DNA of 64,000 nucleotides, taken from contig CP094685.1 in assembly GCA_022828425.1 (NCBI GenBank), positions 3,452,046 through 3,516,045 of the forward strand, read 5' to 3'. The notes under the pieces were generated by a model. The model did no database searches. It worked only from the letters and a program-made list of their open reading frames with translations, and was not told the DNA's origin. A program made the position numbers and the translations under genes. Of this stretch, positions 1 to 8,702 are shown piece by piece. The DNA comes from Candidatus Thiothrix sulfatifontis (GTDB lineage: Bacteria; Pseudomonadota; Gammaproteobacteria; Thiotrichales; Thiotrichaceae). Numbering within the stretch: position 1 is the first letter of the stretch; every line of letters starts with the position of its first letter.

Positions 1-192
1 CGTCAAGCCGATGCCTTCCCAAAACGCCGCTTCGCTAATCTGCCCGCCGGTGTAAGCATCGTAATACGGCTTGACGGCGGCTTTGGTCACGGTGGGTGGT
101 AACAACGGCAGCAAACCGTGGGTGACGAGGTGTCCGTCGGAAATCACGACACCGAACAGGTCGAAGGCGATGAGTTTGAGGGTGGGTTGCAT
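1..192 (-). CDS. HAD-like hydrolase, N-terminal part (runs off window)
   Basis: The first 64 codons are visible, starting at an ATG at 192. The N-terminus reads LIAFDLFGVVISDG, which matches the haloacid dehalogenase motif I (hydrophobic strand, then Asp-x-Phe-Gly-Val-Val). Family members are phosphatases or phosphatase-like hydrolases; the substrate cannot be told from this fragment. In this copy the second Asp of the usual DxD pair is Leu (FDLFG), as in several HAD subgroups, so phosphatase activity is uncertain. The rest lies outside the window. Confidence 0.65.
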   Translation of the reverse strand, partial: MQPTLKLIAFDLFGVVISDGHLVTHGLLPLLPPTVTKAAVKPYYDAYTGGQISEAAFWEGIGLT

Positions 193-353
193 GGCTTAAC
201 TCTCGATTATTGGCAGTGTGCTATCTCACTAAACAATACAGCGATGTGCAACACCAAGCAATCCTAGAAATATCCCCCTCACAAACAACCTGCTAAACTG
301 CCTCCATAACTCAATAATATCACCGCGTTACCGCTGTCTGAGGAGGCCATCCC

Positions 354-1424
354 ATGAAATACCTATTACCCATCCCCCTCGCGCTGGCATTACTCGCCGG
401 AGCAACCCACGCTGCCACGCCCGCCACGCCCACCCAACTGGAAGCCGGTTTAGTCAACCCCGGCGCAATCGACAAACCCGCTTGGTTCAAAGAATCCTTC
501 CTCGATCTGCGCGACGACATCAAAGATGCCACTGCCGCGAATAAACGCACCGTGCTGTATTTCTACCAAGACGGCTGCCCGTATTGCACCAAGTTGATCC
601 AAGAAAATTTCAGCAAGGAAGACATCACCGCCAAGACCCAAAAAAACTTCGACGTGATTGCCATCAATATGTGGGGCGACCGCAACGTAACCGACGTTGA
701 AGGCAAAGAAACCACCGAGAAAGCCTTCGCTGCTGAATTGAAAGTGCAATACACCCCCACCATGCTATTCCTCGACGAAGCCGGAAAAGTGGTATTGCGG
801 GTCAACGGCTATTACGCCCCCAACAAATTCGAGATGGCGCTGGATTTTGTCTCTGGTAAACACGAAAAAGACGGCAGTTTCAAAGACTACTTCGCCAAAC
901 TCAAAGCCGATGGAAAAACCGATAGCAAAGTCGCCGCCACGACTGAGAAAACCTACACCCTGCCAGCCGCACTGCCCACACCGTTACGCCTGCAAGACGC
1001 CCGCAAAGACAGCAAACGTCCGCTGATGGTGGTATTCGCGCAAACCGAATGCGACACTTGCGACGAACTCTACAACGACATTTTCAAACGCAAAGAAGTC
1101 GCGTATTCCCTCAGCAATCTCGATCTCGCCCAAGCCAATCCCGATGACACCGCCACTATCCAAACGCCCGATGGTAAAGACATGACGGTTGCTGACTGGG
1201 CAAAATCGCTCGACATCAAATACAGCCCCAGCCTGCTATTCTTCGATACCGATGGCAAAGAAGTGTTCCGCACCGAAGCTTACTTCAAAGCCTTCCACAT
1301 CCACGGCGCACTCGATTACGTCACCTCCAGCGCGTATACGTGGATGCCCGAATTCCAACGTTACCTGCAACACCGCCGCGAAGCCCTTGCAGCCCACGGC
1401 TTCCCAGCCGACCTAATGGAGTAG
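354..1424 (+). CDS. Periplasmic double-thioredoxin-fold protein, SoxW-like
   Basis: A protein of 356 residues with a Sec signal peptide (MKYLLPIPLALALLAG...THA). It holds two tandem thioredoxin folds: the first has a CPYC redox centre near residue 78, the second CDTC near residue 228. Each is followed by the cis-Pro loop region (YTPTMLF, YSPSLLF). Known relatives (SoxW/thioredoxin_2 group) reduce periplasmic disulfides, often for sulfur oxidation or cytochrome maturation. A GAGGAGG ribosome site sits just before the ATG. It converges on dsbD, whose product would supply its electrons (inference). The stop codon lies inside a palindromic repeat. Confidence 0.75.
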   Translation: MKYLLPIPLALALLAGATHAATPATPTQLEAGLVNPGAIDKPAWFKESFLDLRDDIKDATAANKRTVLYFYQDGCPYCTKLIQENFSKEDITAKTQKNFDVIAINMWGDRNVTDVEGKETTEKAFAAELKVQYTPTMLFLDEAGKVVLRVNGYYAPNKFEMALDFVSGKHEKDGSFKDYFAKLKADGKTDSKVAATTEKTYTLPAALPTPLRLQDARKDSKRPLMVVFAQTECDTCDELYNDIFKRKEVAYSLSNLDLAQANPDDTATIQTPDGKDMTVADWAKSLDIKYSPSLLFFDTDGKEVFRTEAYFKAFHIHGALDYVTSSAYTWMPEFQRYLQHRREALAAHGFPADLME

Positions 1425-1447
1425 GAGCGTATTGCATACGCCCTCTT
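1421..1447. repeat. Palindromic repeat, solo copy
   Basis: The core is an imperfect match to the 19-base palindrome GGGCGTATTGCATACGCCC found in paired copies near 56.0 and 62.9 kb (here GAGCGTATTGCATACGCCC). It sits between two convergent genes and its first bases supply the TAG stop of the upstream thioredoxin gene, so it may act as a bidirectional terminator. Confidence 0.75.
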
Positions 1448-1449
1448 TC

Positions 1450-3360
1450 TCACTGCAACGCCTTACTCAAATGCTCCGCAAACGCTGCCGCTGGCATAAA
1501 GCCAACCTGCCGAAACGGGCGCAATTCCTCGCCATCCTTGTTAAAGAACAGGATGGCAGGCGGCCCCACAATCTGGAAATGCTTCAACAACGCTTTGGTT
1601 TCCGCGTTCGTTGCCGTCACATCTGCTTTCACCAAAATCGCATTGCGCAATAACGCCTGCACAGACGGATCGGTAAATGTATACTTTTCCATCTCCTTAC
1701 ACGTCACGCACCAGTCAGCATAAAAATCCACCATCACCGGCTGCCCTTTGCCATCGTTGACTGCTTGCTGCAAATCCGCCAAGGTTTTGACCGTGTTAAA
1801 TTGCAAATTCGCAGCCGCAACCTCACCACCCGCACTGTTGCCAACCGCGCTTTGCCCCATGCTCAAACCGCGCAACGGCTGGAACAAATCGCCTTTCCCC
1901 GTAGCACTGCCGACCATCAACAAACCGCCATAGATCAGCAGCAAAATCCCCCAGCCTTTCCAAAACTTGCGCCAACCACTGGCATTTTCCGGCAAGCTGC
2001 TCAATGCACCCAAGAATATCGCCGAAATGATCAACAACGCTGCCCACAGCAACAGGCTCACGGATTCGGGCAAAATACGCTCCAGCATCCAAATCGCCAC
2101 CGCCAGCATCATCACCCCGAAGACCGCTTTAATCGCCTCCATCCACATGCCCGCACGCGGCAACCATTTTCCGGCGGATGTTCCCACCAGCAATAACGGA
2201 ATTCCCATGCCGATACTCAGCGCAAACAACGCCATGCCACCTAACACCGCGTCACCCGTTTGCCCGATATAAATCAACGCCCCCGCCAACGGCGCGGCGA
2301 CACACGGCCCCACAATCAGCGCCGACAATGCACCCATGATAGCAACGCCAATCAAGCTGCCGCCTTCTTGCTGATTGCTCAGATTATTCAAACGGCTTTG
2401 GATGCTGGAAGGCATTTGCAATTCGTAAAAGCCAAACATCGACAAGGCCAGCAACACAAAAATGGCACTAAAAGCACCCAATACCCACGGATTCTGGAAC
2501 ATCGCCTGCAAATTTTCCCCAAACAAGCCCGCCAAGACACCGGCAACCGTGTAAGTCAGCGCCATCGCCAACACATAAACCAGTGACAGAATGAACGCTT
2601 TGCGCCCGGTCATGTTTTTCTGCCCGACAATAATGCCCGACAAAATCGGAATCATCGGGAATACACACGGGGTAAACGCCAGCAACAACCCAAAGCCTAA
2701 AAAGCCCAACAAGGTCAGCAACACATTGCCACTGGCGAGGGTTTGCGCGATTTCATCTTGCTCAGACAGCGGCACATCTGCGCCAGTCGTAATGGGAGCA
2801 GGACTATCGGCTGCTTTGGCAACCGCCTCCGGTGGCGTGGTTTCAACCCAAGTCACGCGAGGCTGCTCACCCGCAGCGGAAGCTGCCAAACTCACCTTGA
2901 ACGCTTTGAGTTCCGGCGGGTAACACAACACATCCTGCGCACAACCTTGCCAGCCTAGCTCCAACACGAAACTGCCTGCTTTGCTCGCTTCGGTGCGTTT
3001 CACCGGCAATTGGATGGCGGCAAGGTCGTGTATCGCTTCAATTTTGCCGAAGAATTCGTCTTGCTTAACTTCACCACTCGGCAGCTCAGGGTCGCCGACG
3101 GTCACACCTTGCGGCTCAAAGACTTTAACCAGAAACCGATCTTTATAAAGGTAATGATCAGGCGCGATCACCCATTGCAAGGTTAATTTATCGCCCGCCA
3201 AGACAGGCTGTCCCAACGCAAATGCCTGTTCAGACGTCAGGCTGTCATCCCCAAAATCAAAGCTGGTATCCATGGCCAGTGCAGGTGTGAGCACAAATAA
3301 CAAGCTGAACATCACCAAGCATTGGCCTAAATACCGCGACAACGCCGCTGGAATACCCAT
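1450..3360 (-). CDS. dsbD: Thiol:disulfide interchange protein DsbD
   Basis: 636 residues in the standard three-part layout: a signal peptide and periplasmic alpha domain (to about residue 200), a block of about eight membrane helices (about 210-500) with the TPCVFPMIP and GPCVAAPL cysteine motifs, and a C-terminal thioredoxin-like gamma domain with WCVTCKEME near residue 545. DsbD moves electrons from cytoplasmic thioredoxin to periplasmic thiol proteins. The ATG at 3360 has a GAGGAG ribosome site. The two SoxW-like proteins encoded nearby are plausible clients. Confidence 0.93.
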   Translation of the reverse strand: MGIPAALSRYLGQCLVMFSLLFVLTPALAMDTSFDFGDDSLTSEQAFALGQPVLAGDKLTLQWVIAPDHYLYKDRFLVKVFEPQGVTVGDPELPSGEVKQDEFFGKIEAIHDLAAIQLPVKRTEASKAGSFVLELGWQGCAQDVLCYPPELKAFKVSLAASAAGEQPRVTWVETTPPEAVAKAADSPAPITTGADVPLSEQDEIAQTLASGNVLLTLLGFLGFGLLLAFTPCVFPMIPILSGIIVGQKNMTGRKAFILSLVYVLAMALTYTVAGVLAGLFGENLQAMFQNPWVLGAFSAIFVLLALSMFGFYELQMPSSIQSRLNNLSNQQEGGSLIGVAIMGALSALIVGPCVAAPLAGALIYIGQTGDAVLGGMALFALSIGMGIPLLLVGTSAGKWLPRAGMWMEAIKAVFGVMMLAVAIWMLERILPESVSLLLWAALLIISAIFLGALSSLPENASGWRKFWKGWGILLLIYGGLLMVGSATGKGDLFQPLRGLSMGQSAVGNSAGGEVAAANLQFNTVKTLADLQQAVNDGKGQPVMVDFYADWCVTCKEMEKYTFTDPSVQALLRNAILVKADVTATNAETKALLKHFQIVGPPAILFFNKDGEELRPFRQVGFMPAAAFAEHLSKALQ

Positions 3361-3443
3361 ATCGACTGCTCCTCTTCACCGACTGTTAATATAATGATTT
3401 GAGTGTAATGGAATTACGGGGAAATTGTGAGAACACCGAAAAA

Positions 3444-3457
3444 TTGACGTACATCAT
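3444..3457. promoter_or_regulatory. FNR/Anr-like box
   Basis: TTGACGTACATCAT matches the FNR/Anr consensus TTGAT-N4-ATCAA at 8 of 10 fixed positions. It lies about 60 bases before the universal stress protein gene, in the gap shared with dsbD. Universal stress genes are often under oxygen control. Inference only. Confidence 0.35.
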
Positions 3458-3514
3458 TCCCGTCACACGCAATCCATAACATGATGGAGCAATCGCCACC
3501 CACAGGAGAACCCC

Positions 3515-3970
3515 ATGAAGCCCTACCAACGTATTTTAGTACCCGTCGATTTCACTAAAATCAGCAATACCATCGTGACACGCGCCCATGAATTGGCAAG
3601 CTGCTACCAAGCCAAGCTGACCCTGCTCAATGTGCTGGAAGATGCCTCACTTGGCAATGTCGCTTTCGGCGGCACGGATAAACTGGGAATGCCCCCCGCC
3701 ATCAAACAAAATCAAATCAACCTCGCCACTGAAAAACTGCAAAAACTAGTTGATAGCTTGGGTTTAGGTGCAAACGTTGCTTTAGAAGTGACCTATGCCA
3801 GCGGCAAACCCAGCGATGCCATTATCGAATTCGTCAAACAAAACGGCATTGAGTTAGTGGTCGTTGGTAACAGCGGTAAAAAAAGTGTGCTGGGCTTCAT
3901 GGGTTCCACCGCTGAAGCTACCCTCAAAGGCGTTCCGTGTGATGTAATGGCAGTCCGAATAATGGATTGA
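3515..3970 (+). CDS. Universal stress protein (UspA family)
   Basis: 151 residues, a single Usp domain. The N-terminal strand YQRILVPVDF and the C-terminal nucleotide-binding signature GNSGKKSVLGFMGSTAE (close to G-x2-G-x9-G-S/T) indicate an ATP-binding UspA-type protein. Such proteins accumulate in growth arrest or energy stress; no specific partner is evident. AGGAG lies seven bases before the ATG. An FNR-like box lies upstream. Confidence 0.9.
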   Translation: MKPYQRILVPVDFTKISNTIVTRAHELASCYQAKLTLLNVLEDASLGNVAFGGTDKLGMPPAIKQNQINLATEKLQKLVDSLGLGANVALEVTYASGKPSDAIIEFVKQNGIELVVVGNSGKKSVLGFMGSTAEATLKGVPCDVMAVRIMD

Positions 3971-3979
3971 GCCGCCCCC

Positions 3980-4321
3980 ATGAAAGCTTCCCAAGCATTG
4001 CACGCAAGCACTTTCGCCATGTTATTGCTTTCCACGCATCTGACCCATGCCGATGAGTGGACAGGCAATGATAAGTCATTGCACTTTGGTGTCTCTACCG
4101 CATTGGGCGTTACTGCCTATTCGCAAACACATGATCGAACCAAAGCGTTCGCTTGGGCAATCGCCCCCGGTGTTCTCAAGGAAGTTATTGATAGCCAGGA
4201 GGAAGGCAACCGATTCAGTACCAAAGATTTGGCATGGGATGCGCTCGGTGCGTTTGCCGGGGTGCAAGCAGGGCATTGGATAATCGGTGACAATAAAATT
4301 GCTTGGGTAACGGATTTTTAA
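3980..4321 (+). CDS. YfiM/DUF2279-like periplasmic protein
   Basis: 113 residues with a signal peptide (...LLLSTHLTHA). The pattern DKSLHF near residue 32, KEVID near 70, then SxxDLAWDALGA and a C-terminal Gly-rich segment, resembles the YfiM/DUF2279 family of small envelope proteins of unknown function. It lacks an obvious lipobox Cys, unlike YfiM itself. It starts nine bases after the Usp stop, so probably shares its transcript. Confidence 0.55.
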   Translation: MKASQALHASTFAMLLLSTHLTHADEWTGNDKSLHFGVSTALGVTAYSQTHDRTKAFAWAIAPGVLKEVIDSQEEGNRFSTKDLAWDALGAFAGVQAGHWIIGDNKIAWVTDF

Positions 4322-4328
4322 ACACCTC

Positions 4329-5216
4329 ATGCTCGATACCGCCCTACGCATTTTCAGCATTATCTTTCCCGTATTTGCCTGCTCCGCATTGGGAGCGGCG
4401 TATGGCTATTTCCGCCGCCCGGATATGGCGGTGGTCAACCGCCTCAATATGGAATTTTTCGCGCCCTTCCTCGTGTTTTGGGCGCTAATGGATAAGCCCT
4501 TCGATTTTCTGGCGTTCCGCGACTTAGCCATTGGCGGCGTTGCCGTGGTATTGGGTTCGGGTTTGCTGCTGTTACCGCTGGCGTGGGTATTGCGCATCAA
4601 TCTGAAAACCTTTTTGCCGCCGATGATGTTTAATAACTCCGGCAATATGGGTATCCCGCTGATCCTGTTTGCGTTTGGAGAGTCAGCACTGCAAGCCGCC
4701 GTGGTGCTGTTTATTATTGAAATGGTGCTGCATTTCACGGTTGGTTTTTACATTTTAAACCATCGCACCAATCCATTGCATTTGCTGAAAATGCCGATGA
4801 TTCAAGCCACGATTCTGGGTTTGCTGTTTAGCAGTTTGCACATTACTTTGCCGGATGCCTTGGCGAATACGGTCAAATTACTGGGGCAAGTATCGATTCC
4901 CCTGCTACTCTTTTCGCTGGGCGTGCGCCTGCTGGAGGTAAATTTTCGCGATTGGAAACTCGGCACGCTTGGCGCATTCGCAGGCCCTGCTGCCGGAATC
5001 ATCAGCGCATTCTTAATGGCACAATGGCTGGACTTGAGCACGACGCATTACGCCCTGTTGCTGGTATTTGCAGCGCTGCCACCGGCGGTGTTGAATGTGC
5101 TGGTGGCAGAGCAATACCAACAAGAACCGGATAGGGTCGCCTCGATTGTATTGCTGGGGAATCTAGCAAGCTTGGTGATTATGCCAGCCGTATTGTGGTT
5201 TGCCCTGCCGCATTAG
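4329..5216 (+). CDS. AEC-family (auxin efflux carrier-type) permease
   Basis: 295 residues, almost wholly hydrophobic, about ten predicted membrane helices in two halves. The signature NNSGNMGIPLILFAFGE near residue 100 is typical of bacterial AEC transporters of the Mem_trans family, which move small organic anions. Substrate unknown. It follows the YfiM-like gene by seven bases, suggesting one operon with usp. Confidence 0.85.
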   Translation: MLDTALRIFSIIFPVFACSALGAAYGYFRRPDMAVVNRLNMEFFAPFLVFWALMDKPFDFLAFRDLAIGGVAVVLGSGLLLLPLAWVLRINLKTFLPPMMFNNSGNMGIPLILFAFGESALQAAVVLFIIEMVLHFTVGFYILNHRTNPLHLLKMPMIQATILGLLFSSLHITLPDALANTVKLLGQVSIPLLLFSLGVRLLEVNFRDWKLGTLGAFAGPAAGIISAFLMAQWLDLSTTHYALLLVFAALPPAVLNVLVAEQYQQEPDRVASIVLLGNLASLVIMPAVLWFALPH

Positions 5217-5314
5217 CGTTGTGGCAATTTTGGTGCTTGAATGCTGTTTGAATTCCCCCTAGCATACTCCTAACCATAAGTGTCAATGACATATCGCAAA
5301 AAGGAGGATTTCCC

Positions 5315-5956
5315 GTGATGAAAACCATGCTGATCACCGCGCTCATGGCGTTGAGCGTTTCCGTGACTACCGTATTTGCTGCTGACAAACCCGTAGAAGA
5401 CAAACCGGCAGCCGCACCCTCCACCGACATTAGCACCCCGCCCGACAAAGCGGCGGAGAGCAGCGAACCGGCTAAAGTCGAAATTCGCGAAGCAACAAAA
5501 TTCTTCGACGAAACCTTCAATGATATGCAGGATGAAATCGAAACCGCCAAAGCCGATGGCAAACTGGGCTTGCTGGTGATGTTTGAAATGGATGAATGCC
5601 CGTTCTGCCACCGCATGAAAACCACCGTGCTTAATCGCAGCGATATTCAGGATTACTACAAAGAAAATTTCCGTATCGTGAGCGTCGACATTGAAGGCGA
5701 TGTGGAATTAACCAATTTCAAAGGCGAAACCACCACCCAGAAAGATTTTGCCCTGAAAGAATTCCGAGTACGCGCCACGCCGGTATTTCAATTCATTGGG
5801 CTGGATGGTGAACCCGTGAAAAACGGACGTTTGATCGGCGCAACCAAGGATGCGGATGAATTCATGCTGTTCGGCAAATATGTGGTCGACAAAAAGAATG
5901 AAGACGTGCCGTTCTCCAAATTCAAGCGCGAGCAAACCAGCGATGCCAAAAGTTAA
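5315..5956 (+). CDS. Periplasmic thioredoxin-fold protein, SoxW-like
   Basis: 213 residues with a signal peptide, a Pro/Ala/Lys-rich linker and one thioredoxin fold carrying CPFCH near residue 95 and a cis-Pro loop (ATPVFQF). It resembles the first domain of the 356-residue thioredoxin encoded at 354-1424. AAGGAGG precedes either the GTG at 5315 or the ATG at 5318. Its 3' end overlaps the next gene by 14 bases, so it heads a three-gene operon with a TolC-like and a HlyD-like protein. Confidence 0.75.
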   Translation: MMKTMLITALMALSVSVTTVFAADKPVEDKPAAAPSTDISTPPDKAAESSEPAKVEIREATKFFDETFNDMQDEIETAKADGKLGLLVMFEMDECPFCHRMKTTVLNRSDIQDYYKENFRIVSVDIEGDVELTNFKGETTTQKDFALKEFRVRATPVFQFIGLDGEPVKNGRLIGATKDADEFMLFGKYVVDKKNEDVPFSKFKREQTSDAKS

Positions 5957-6932
5957 GCACTTCCCGCTGTTATTCGCCAGTGCTTTGCTATTTTCGGTGG
6001 CTCAGGCGGCAGAAGTACCTGACCCCTTGAGTTTGGATCAAGCGCTGAATTTTGCTGACGGTCATCCGCGCACCCAGCTTGCAGCGGAAATTGCGCAACG
6101 CCACCCCACACCCCAGCCGGTGTATTTGGACTGCCATAACTTGGCGTACAACAACAATACCAGCCCCGATAATCAGCGTGACCGACCATTAGCCGCGCTG
6201 ATTTCCCCGTTGGATAATCAGCGTTTGGAAATCCTTCAGCGCTTTTTCGATGTGTTGTTGGCAGATGGCAGCGCCGTGCGTGATAACGAAAACATGGCGG
6301 TGTATTTCATCCCCCTAGATCGCACCCGCACCCGCATGGAATTGAAAGAGTTTTCCGAACTCGATGTCGCGGAACTGGATGCCGAATACCAGATCGTCCG
6401 CCAGCAAGGGGCGGCAAGCATGGCCTCGCAACGCTTGACCCGTGCTTTACTGGCGCAAGCCATCAATAACCCGCAGACCTTGCCGAACGAACTGAATCCC
6501 CTCACCCTTGGCAAACTTCCCGCCGAAATGCCGACGCTGGATGAATTGGTCGCAGCCAGTTTGCAAGGCAATAAGTGGCTGAAAGAGCGCCGCGACGCTG
6601 CTAATGCCGACGAACGCGCTATCATCGACATGGAATTACGCCAGCAAATTCTCGAAATTATATTGCGTCTGGATATTTTCAAAGTTGCTGAAGGCCGTTC
6701 TAAAGCCGAAATGCTGTGGCGTGATTATTATCTGGAACGCAGCCGCACCCTGTACGAACAGGAAGTGAAATCCGACATTGGCGATGCCATGACCCAACAA
6801 AGCAAAGCGCGTTTGCAAGAACAACAAATCCAGTTTTGCCAAGCGCTCAGCCTTGCGCAACTCAATGCCCTGCAAGGCAAACCCGTCTGGCCATTGCCCC
6901 AACCCGCGAAACAAGAGGAAAAGCCCGAATGA
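5943..6932 (+). CDS. TolC-like/exported helical protein
   Basis: 329 residues from the ATG at 5943, chosen because a good signal peptide follows (MPKVKHFPLLFASALLFSVAQA). The body is Leu/Gln/Glu-rich and mostly helical, with a DPLSLDQALNFA start typical of outer-membrane efflux proteins and long amphipathic helices after residue 200. It is shorter than TolC and has an inserted acidic region, so membership of the outer-membrane-factor family is likely but not certain. It overlaps its neighbours on both sides (14 and 4 bases), which ties it to the adaptor that follows. Confidence 0.5.
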   Translation: MPKVKHFPLLFASALLFSVAQAAEVPDPLSLDQALNFADGHPRTQLAAEIAQRHPTPQPVYLDCHNLAYNNNTSPDNQRDRPLAALISPLDNQRLEILQRFFDVLLADGSAVRDNENMAVYFIPLDRTRTRMELKEFSELDVAELDAEYQIVRQQGAASMASQRLTRALLAQAINNPQTLPNELNPLTLGKLPAEMPTLDELVAASLQGNKWLKERRDAANADERAIIDMELRQQILEIILRLDIFKVAEGRSKAEMLWRDYYLERSRTLYEQEVKSDIGDAMTQQSKARLQEQQIQFCQALSLAQLNALQGKPVWPLPQPAKQEEKPE

Positions 6933-7708
6933 GATCGATCCCGCTAAGCATCCGGTTACTTTTGCCCGCCCTACTAGTGTGCAGCCTGCCCGCGCACGCG
7001 CTGGAACTCAAAGGCCGTTTGGAATGGATGCACAAAGTTGACATGCGCGTCATTGAAAACGGCATTGTCGAAAAAGTGAATGTCACCACCGGGCAACACG
7101 TCAAGGCCGGTGATGTCTTGGTGCGCATGGATCAACGCAAACAAAAAGCCACGCTGCTAGAAGCCAAAGCCCGCGTTGCCCGCGCAACTTTAAGCATGGA
7201 CGATGCCGCCCGCGACATGGCACGTACCCAAGAACTGTTCGATCGTGGCCTGATTGCTGAAGAAGAGTTGAAAGACGGCGAGCTGAAACAAGCCGTGGCA
7301 CAAACCGAAATGGAATCCGCCAAAGCCACCGAAGAAGCCGCGCAAGTCGCCTTGGAACACACCGAACTCAAAGCCCCGTTTTCGGGCATTATCGCCGCAA
7401 ATACCGCTTGGCAAGGCGCAGTGATTTTTGCAGGCAAACAAGATCAGCCCTTAGTCACGCTGGCACCCGACGATGAAATGGTAGCGCGGGTATTAGTCAC
7501 CGCTGATATGTTACGCCGCTATCCCGTTGGTTCCACGGCACAAATCGTCATGAATGGCGGCTCACGCAATGGCAAAGTCTATCGCCAAGGCGTAGAAGCC
7601 GTGCGGATCGAGCCGGAAGGCGCAATTTACGAGCTGGATATTCTCTTCAAACCCAATAGCAAAGAATTGTTGCGCCCCTCGGAATCCGTTAAGGTGGTGT
7701 TGCCATAA
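6929..7708 (+). CDS. HlyD/RND-type periplasmic adaptor protein
   Basis: 259 residues from the ATG at 6929, which overlaps the upstream stop in ATGA. There is a signal peptide, then a split biotinyl-lipoyl domain (VEKVNVTTGQHVKAGDVLVRMD... and the returning ELKAPFSGIIAA), separated by a coiled coil (about residues 65-125) and followed by a short beta-barrel domain. Adaptors join an inner-membrane pump to an outer-membrane channel; no pump gene is adjacent. The gene ends in a strong terminator. Confidence 0.78.
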   Translation: MRSIPLSIRLLLPALLVCSLPAHALELKGRLEWMHKVDMRVIENGIVEKVNVTTGQHVKAGDVLVRMDQRKQKATLLEAKARVARATLSMDDAARDMARTQELFDRGLIAEEELKDGELKQAVAQTEMESAKATEEAAQVALEHTELKAPFSGIIAANTAWQGAVIFAGKQDQPLVTLAPDDEMVARVLVTADMLRRYPVGSTAQIVMNGGSRNGKVYRQGVEAVRIEPEGAIYELDILFKPNSKELLRPSESVKVVLP

Positions 7709-7738
7709 AAAAAGGGCTGCACATGCAGCCCTTTTTTT
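7707..7738. terminator. Bidirectional rho-independent terminator
   Basis: A stem GGGCTGC/GCAGCCC with an ACAT loop is flanked by an A-run on the left and a T-run on the right. It therefore ends both the adaptor gene and the convergent Gly-rich gene. Confidence 0.92.
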
Positions 7739-7761
7739 ACTCAGCAATAATACCGACGGGC

Positions 7762-8559
7762 TTACTTAGCCGCAGGTGTTGCGGGAGCAGCCGGGGCAGC
7801 GACAGGTGCAGGTGGCGCTGGTGGCATATCCGCTGCGGCTGGCTTTGCGGCAGGCGCTGCTGGTGGTGCAGGCGTTGCTGCTGCTGGAGCAGTAGCCGCA
7901 GCGGGTGCAGTAGCCGCAGCGGGTGCAGTAGCCGCCGCTTGACGTGCTGCCGCTGCTTTGCGCTGCTCTTCTACCTTTTTGAAGAAGGCATCAGCTTGCG
8001 CACGCTGCATCAACATTTGCTGATAAATTTGCTCAAAGCTAGGCGCTTGCTGCACTGGTGCTGCACCGTAGCCCGGCATCATCATCGGCATTTGCGCACC
8101 TTGCATGGGCATTGCTGGCATTTGCGCACCCGGCATCATGGTGTTTGGCATACCACCGTAACCGCCCCACGGGTTACTGTTGCCTGCTTGTGAAGAATTG
8201 CCAGTGCCGTACAAATTGTTGTACGCGTTGCCGGTACCATAGCCGCTGCCTTGCAAATTGCTGGCGCCATCACCGCGCCCGCTGCCTGCCATGTCGCTGG
8301 CTAAATCGGTTTTACCTTTGCCTTTCAACGTGATAGTGAAATCGACTTCGCCGTCAGCATCGCCTTTGCCACGCCCATAACCGGAAGCATCGCTGGCACC
8401 GCTGCCGTAACCTTGACCGGAACCGCTGGTATTGCCCTGCCCACTGCTATAACCTTGACCAGTAGCGCTACCGTTATCAAAACCATCCGTAAATTCAGCA
8501 GAAACCAAACCAGACATGGCAAGCCCTGCGATGAAAAGTGCTGTTTTAGTGTATTTCAT
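7762..8559 (-). CDS. Secreted Gly/Ser/Ala-rich low-complexity protein
   Basis: 265 residues with a clear signal peptide ending at VSA. Residues about 25-140 are rich in Gly, Ser, Tyr, Asn and Asp in short repeats (GQGYSSGQGN type). A Met/Pro/Gly segment follows, then a short helix (FEQIYQQMLMQRAQADAFFKKVEEQ) and an Ala/Pro tail with three tandem AATAPA units. Composition recalls sulfur-globule envelope or sheath proteins of sulfur bacteria, but I see no decisive motif. Monocistronic, with its own terminator. Confidence 0.6.
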   Translation of the reverse strand: MKYTKTALFIAGLAMSGLVSAEFTDGFDNGSATGQGYSSGQGNTSGSGQGYGSGASDASGYGRGKGDADGEVDFTITLKGKGKTDLASDMAGSGRGDGASNLQGSGYGTGNAYNNLYGTGNSSQAGNSNPWGGYGGMPNTMMPGAQMPAMPMQGAQMPMMMPGYGAAPVQQAPSFEQIYQQMLMQRAQADAFFKKVEEQRKAAAARQAAATAPAAATAPAAATAPAAATPAPPAAPAAKPAAADMPPAPPAPVAAPAAPATPAAK

Positions 8560-8702
8560 GAAATCGTCCTCTTCCTCTCGTGATGATTTGTTACCCTTGC
8601 TGTTTGCAGGATAAACTGACCCTGCACCAAGCCCTAGCGCGTGATGCAGTCGCTACATAATGCGTTATTTGTGCGGAAATGTATACCCACAGGAATCACC
8701 CC

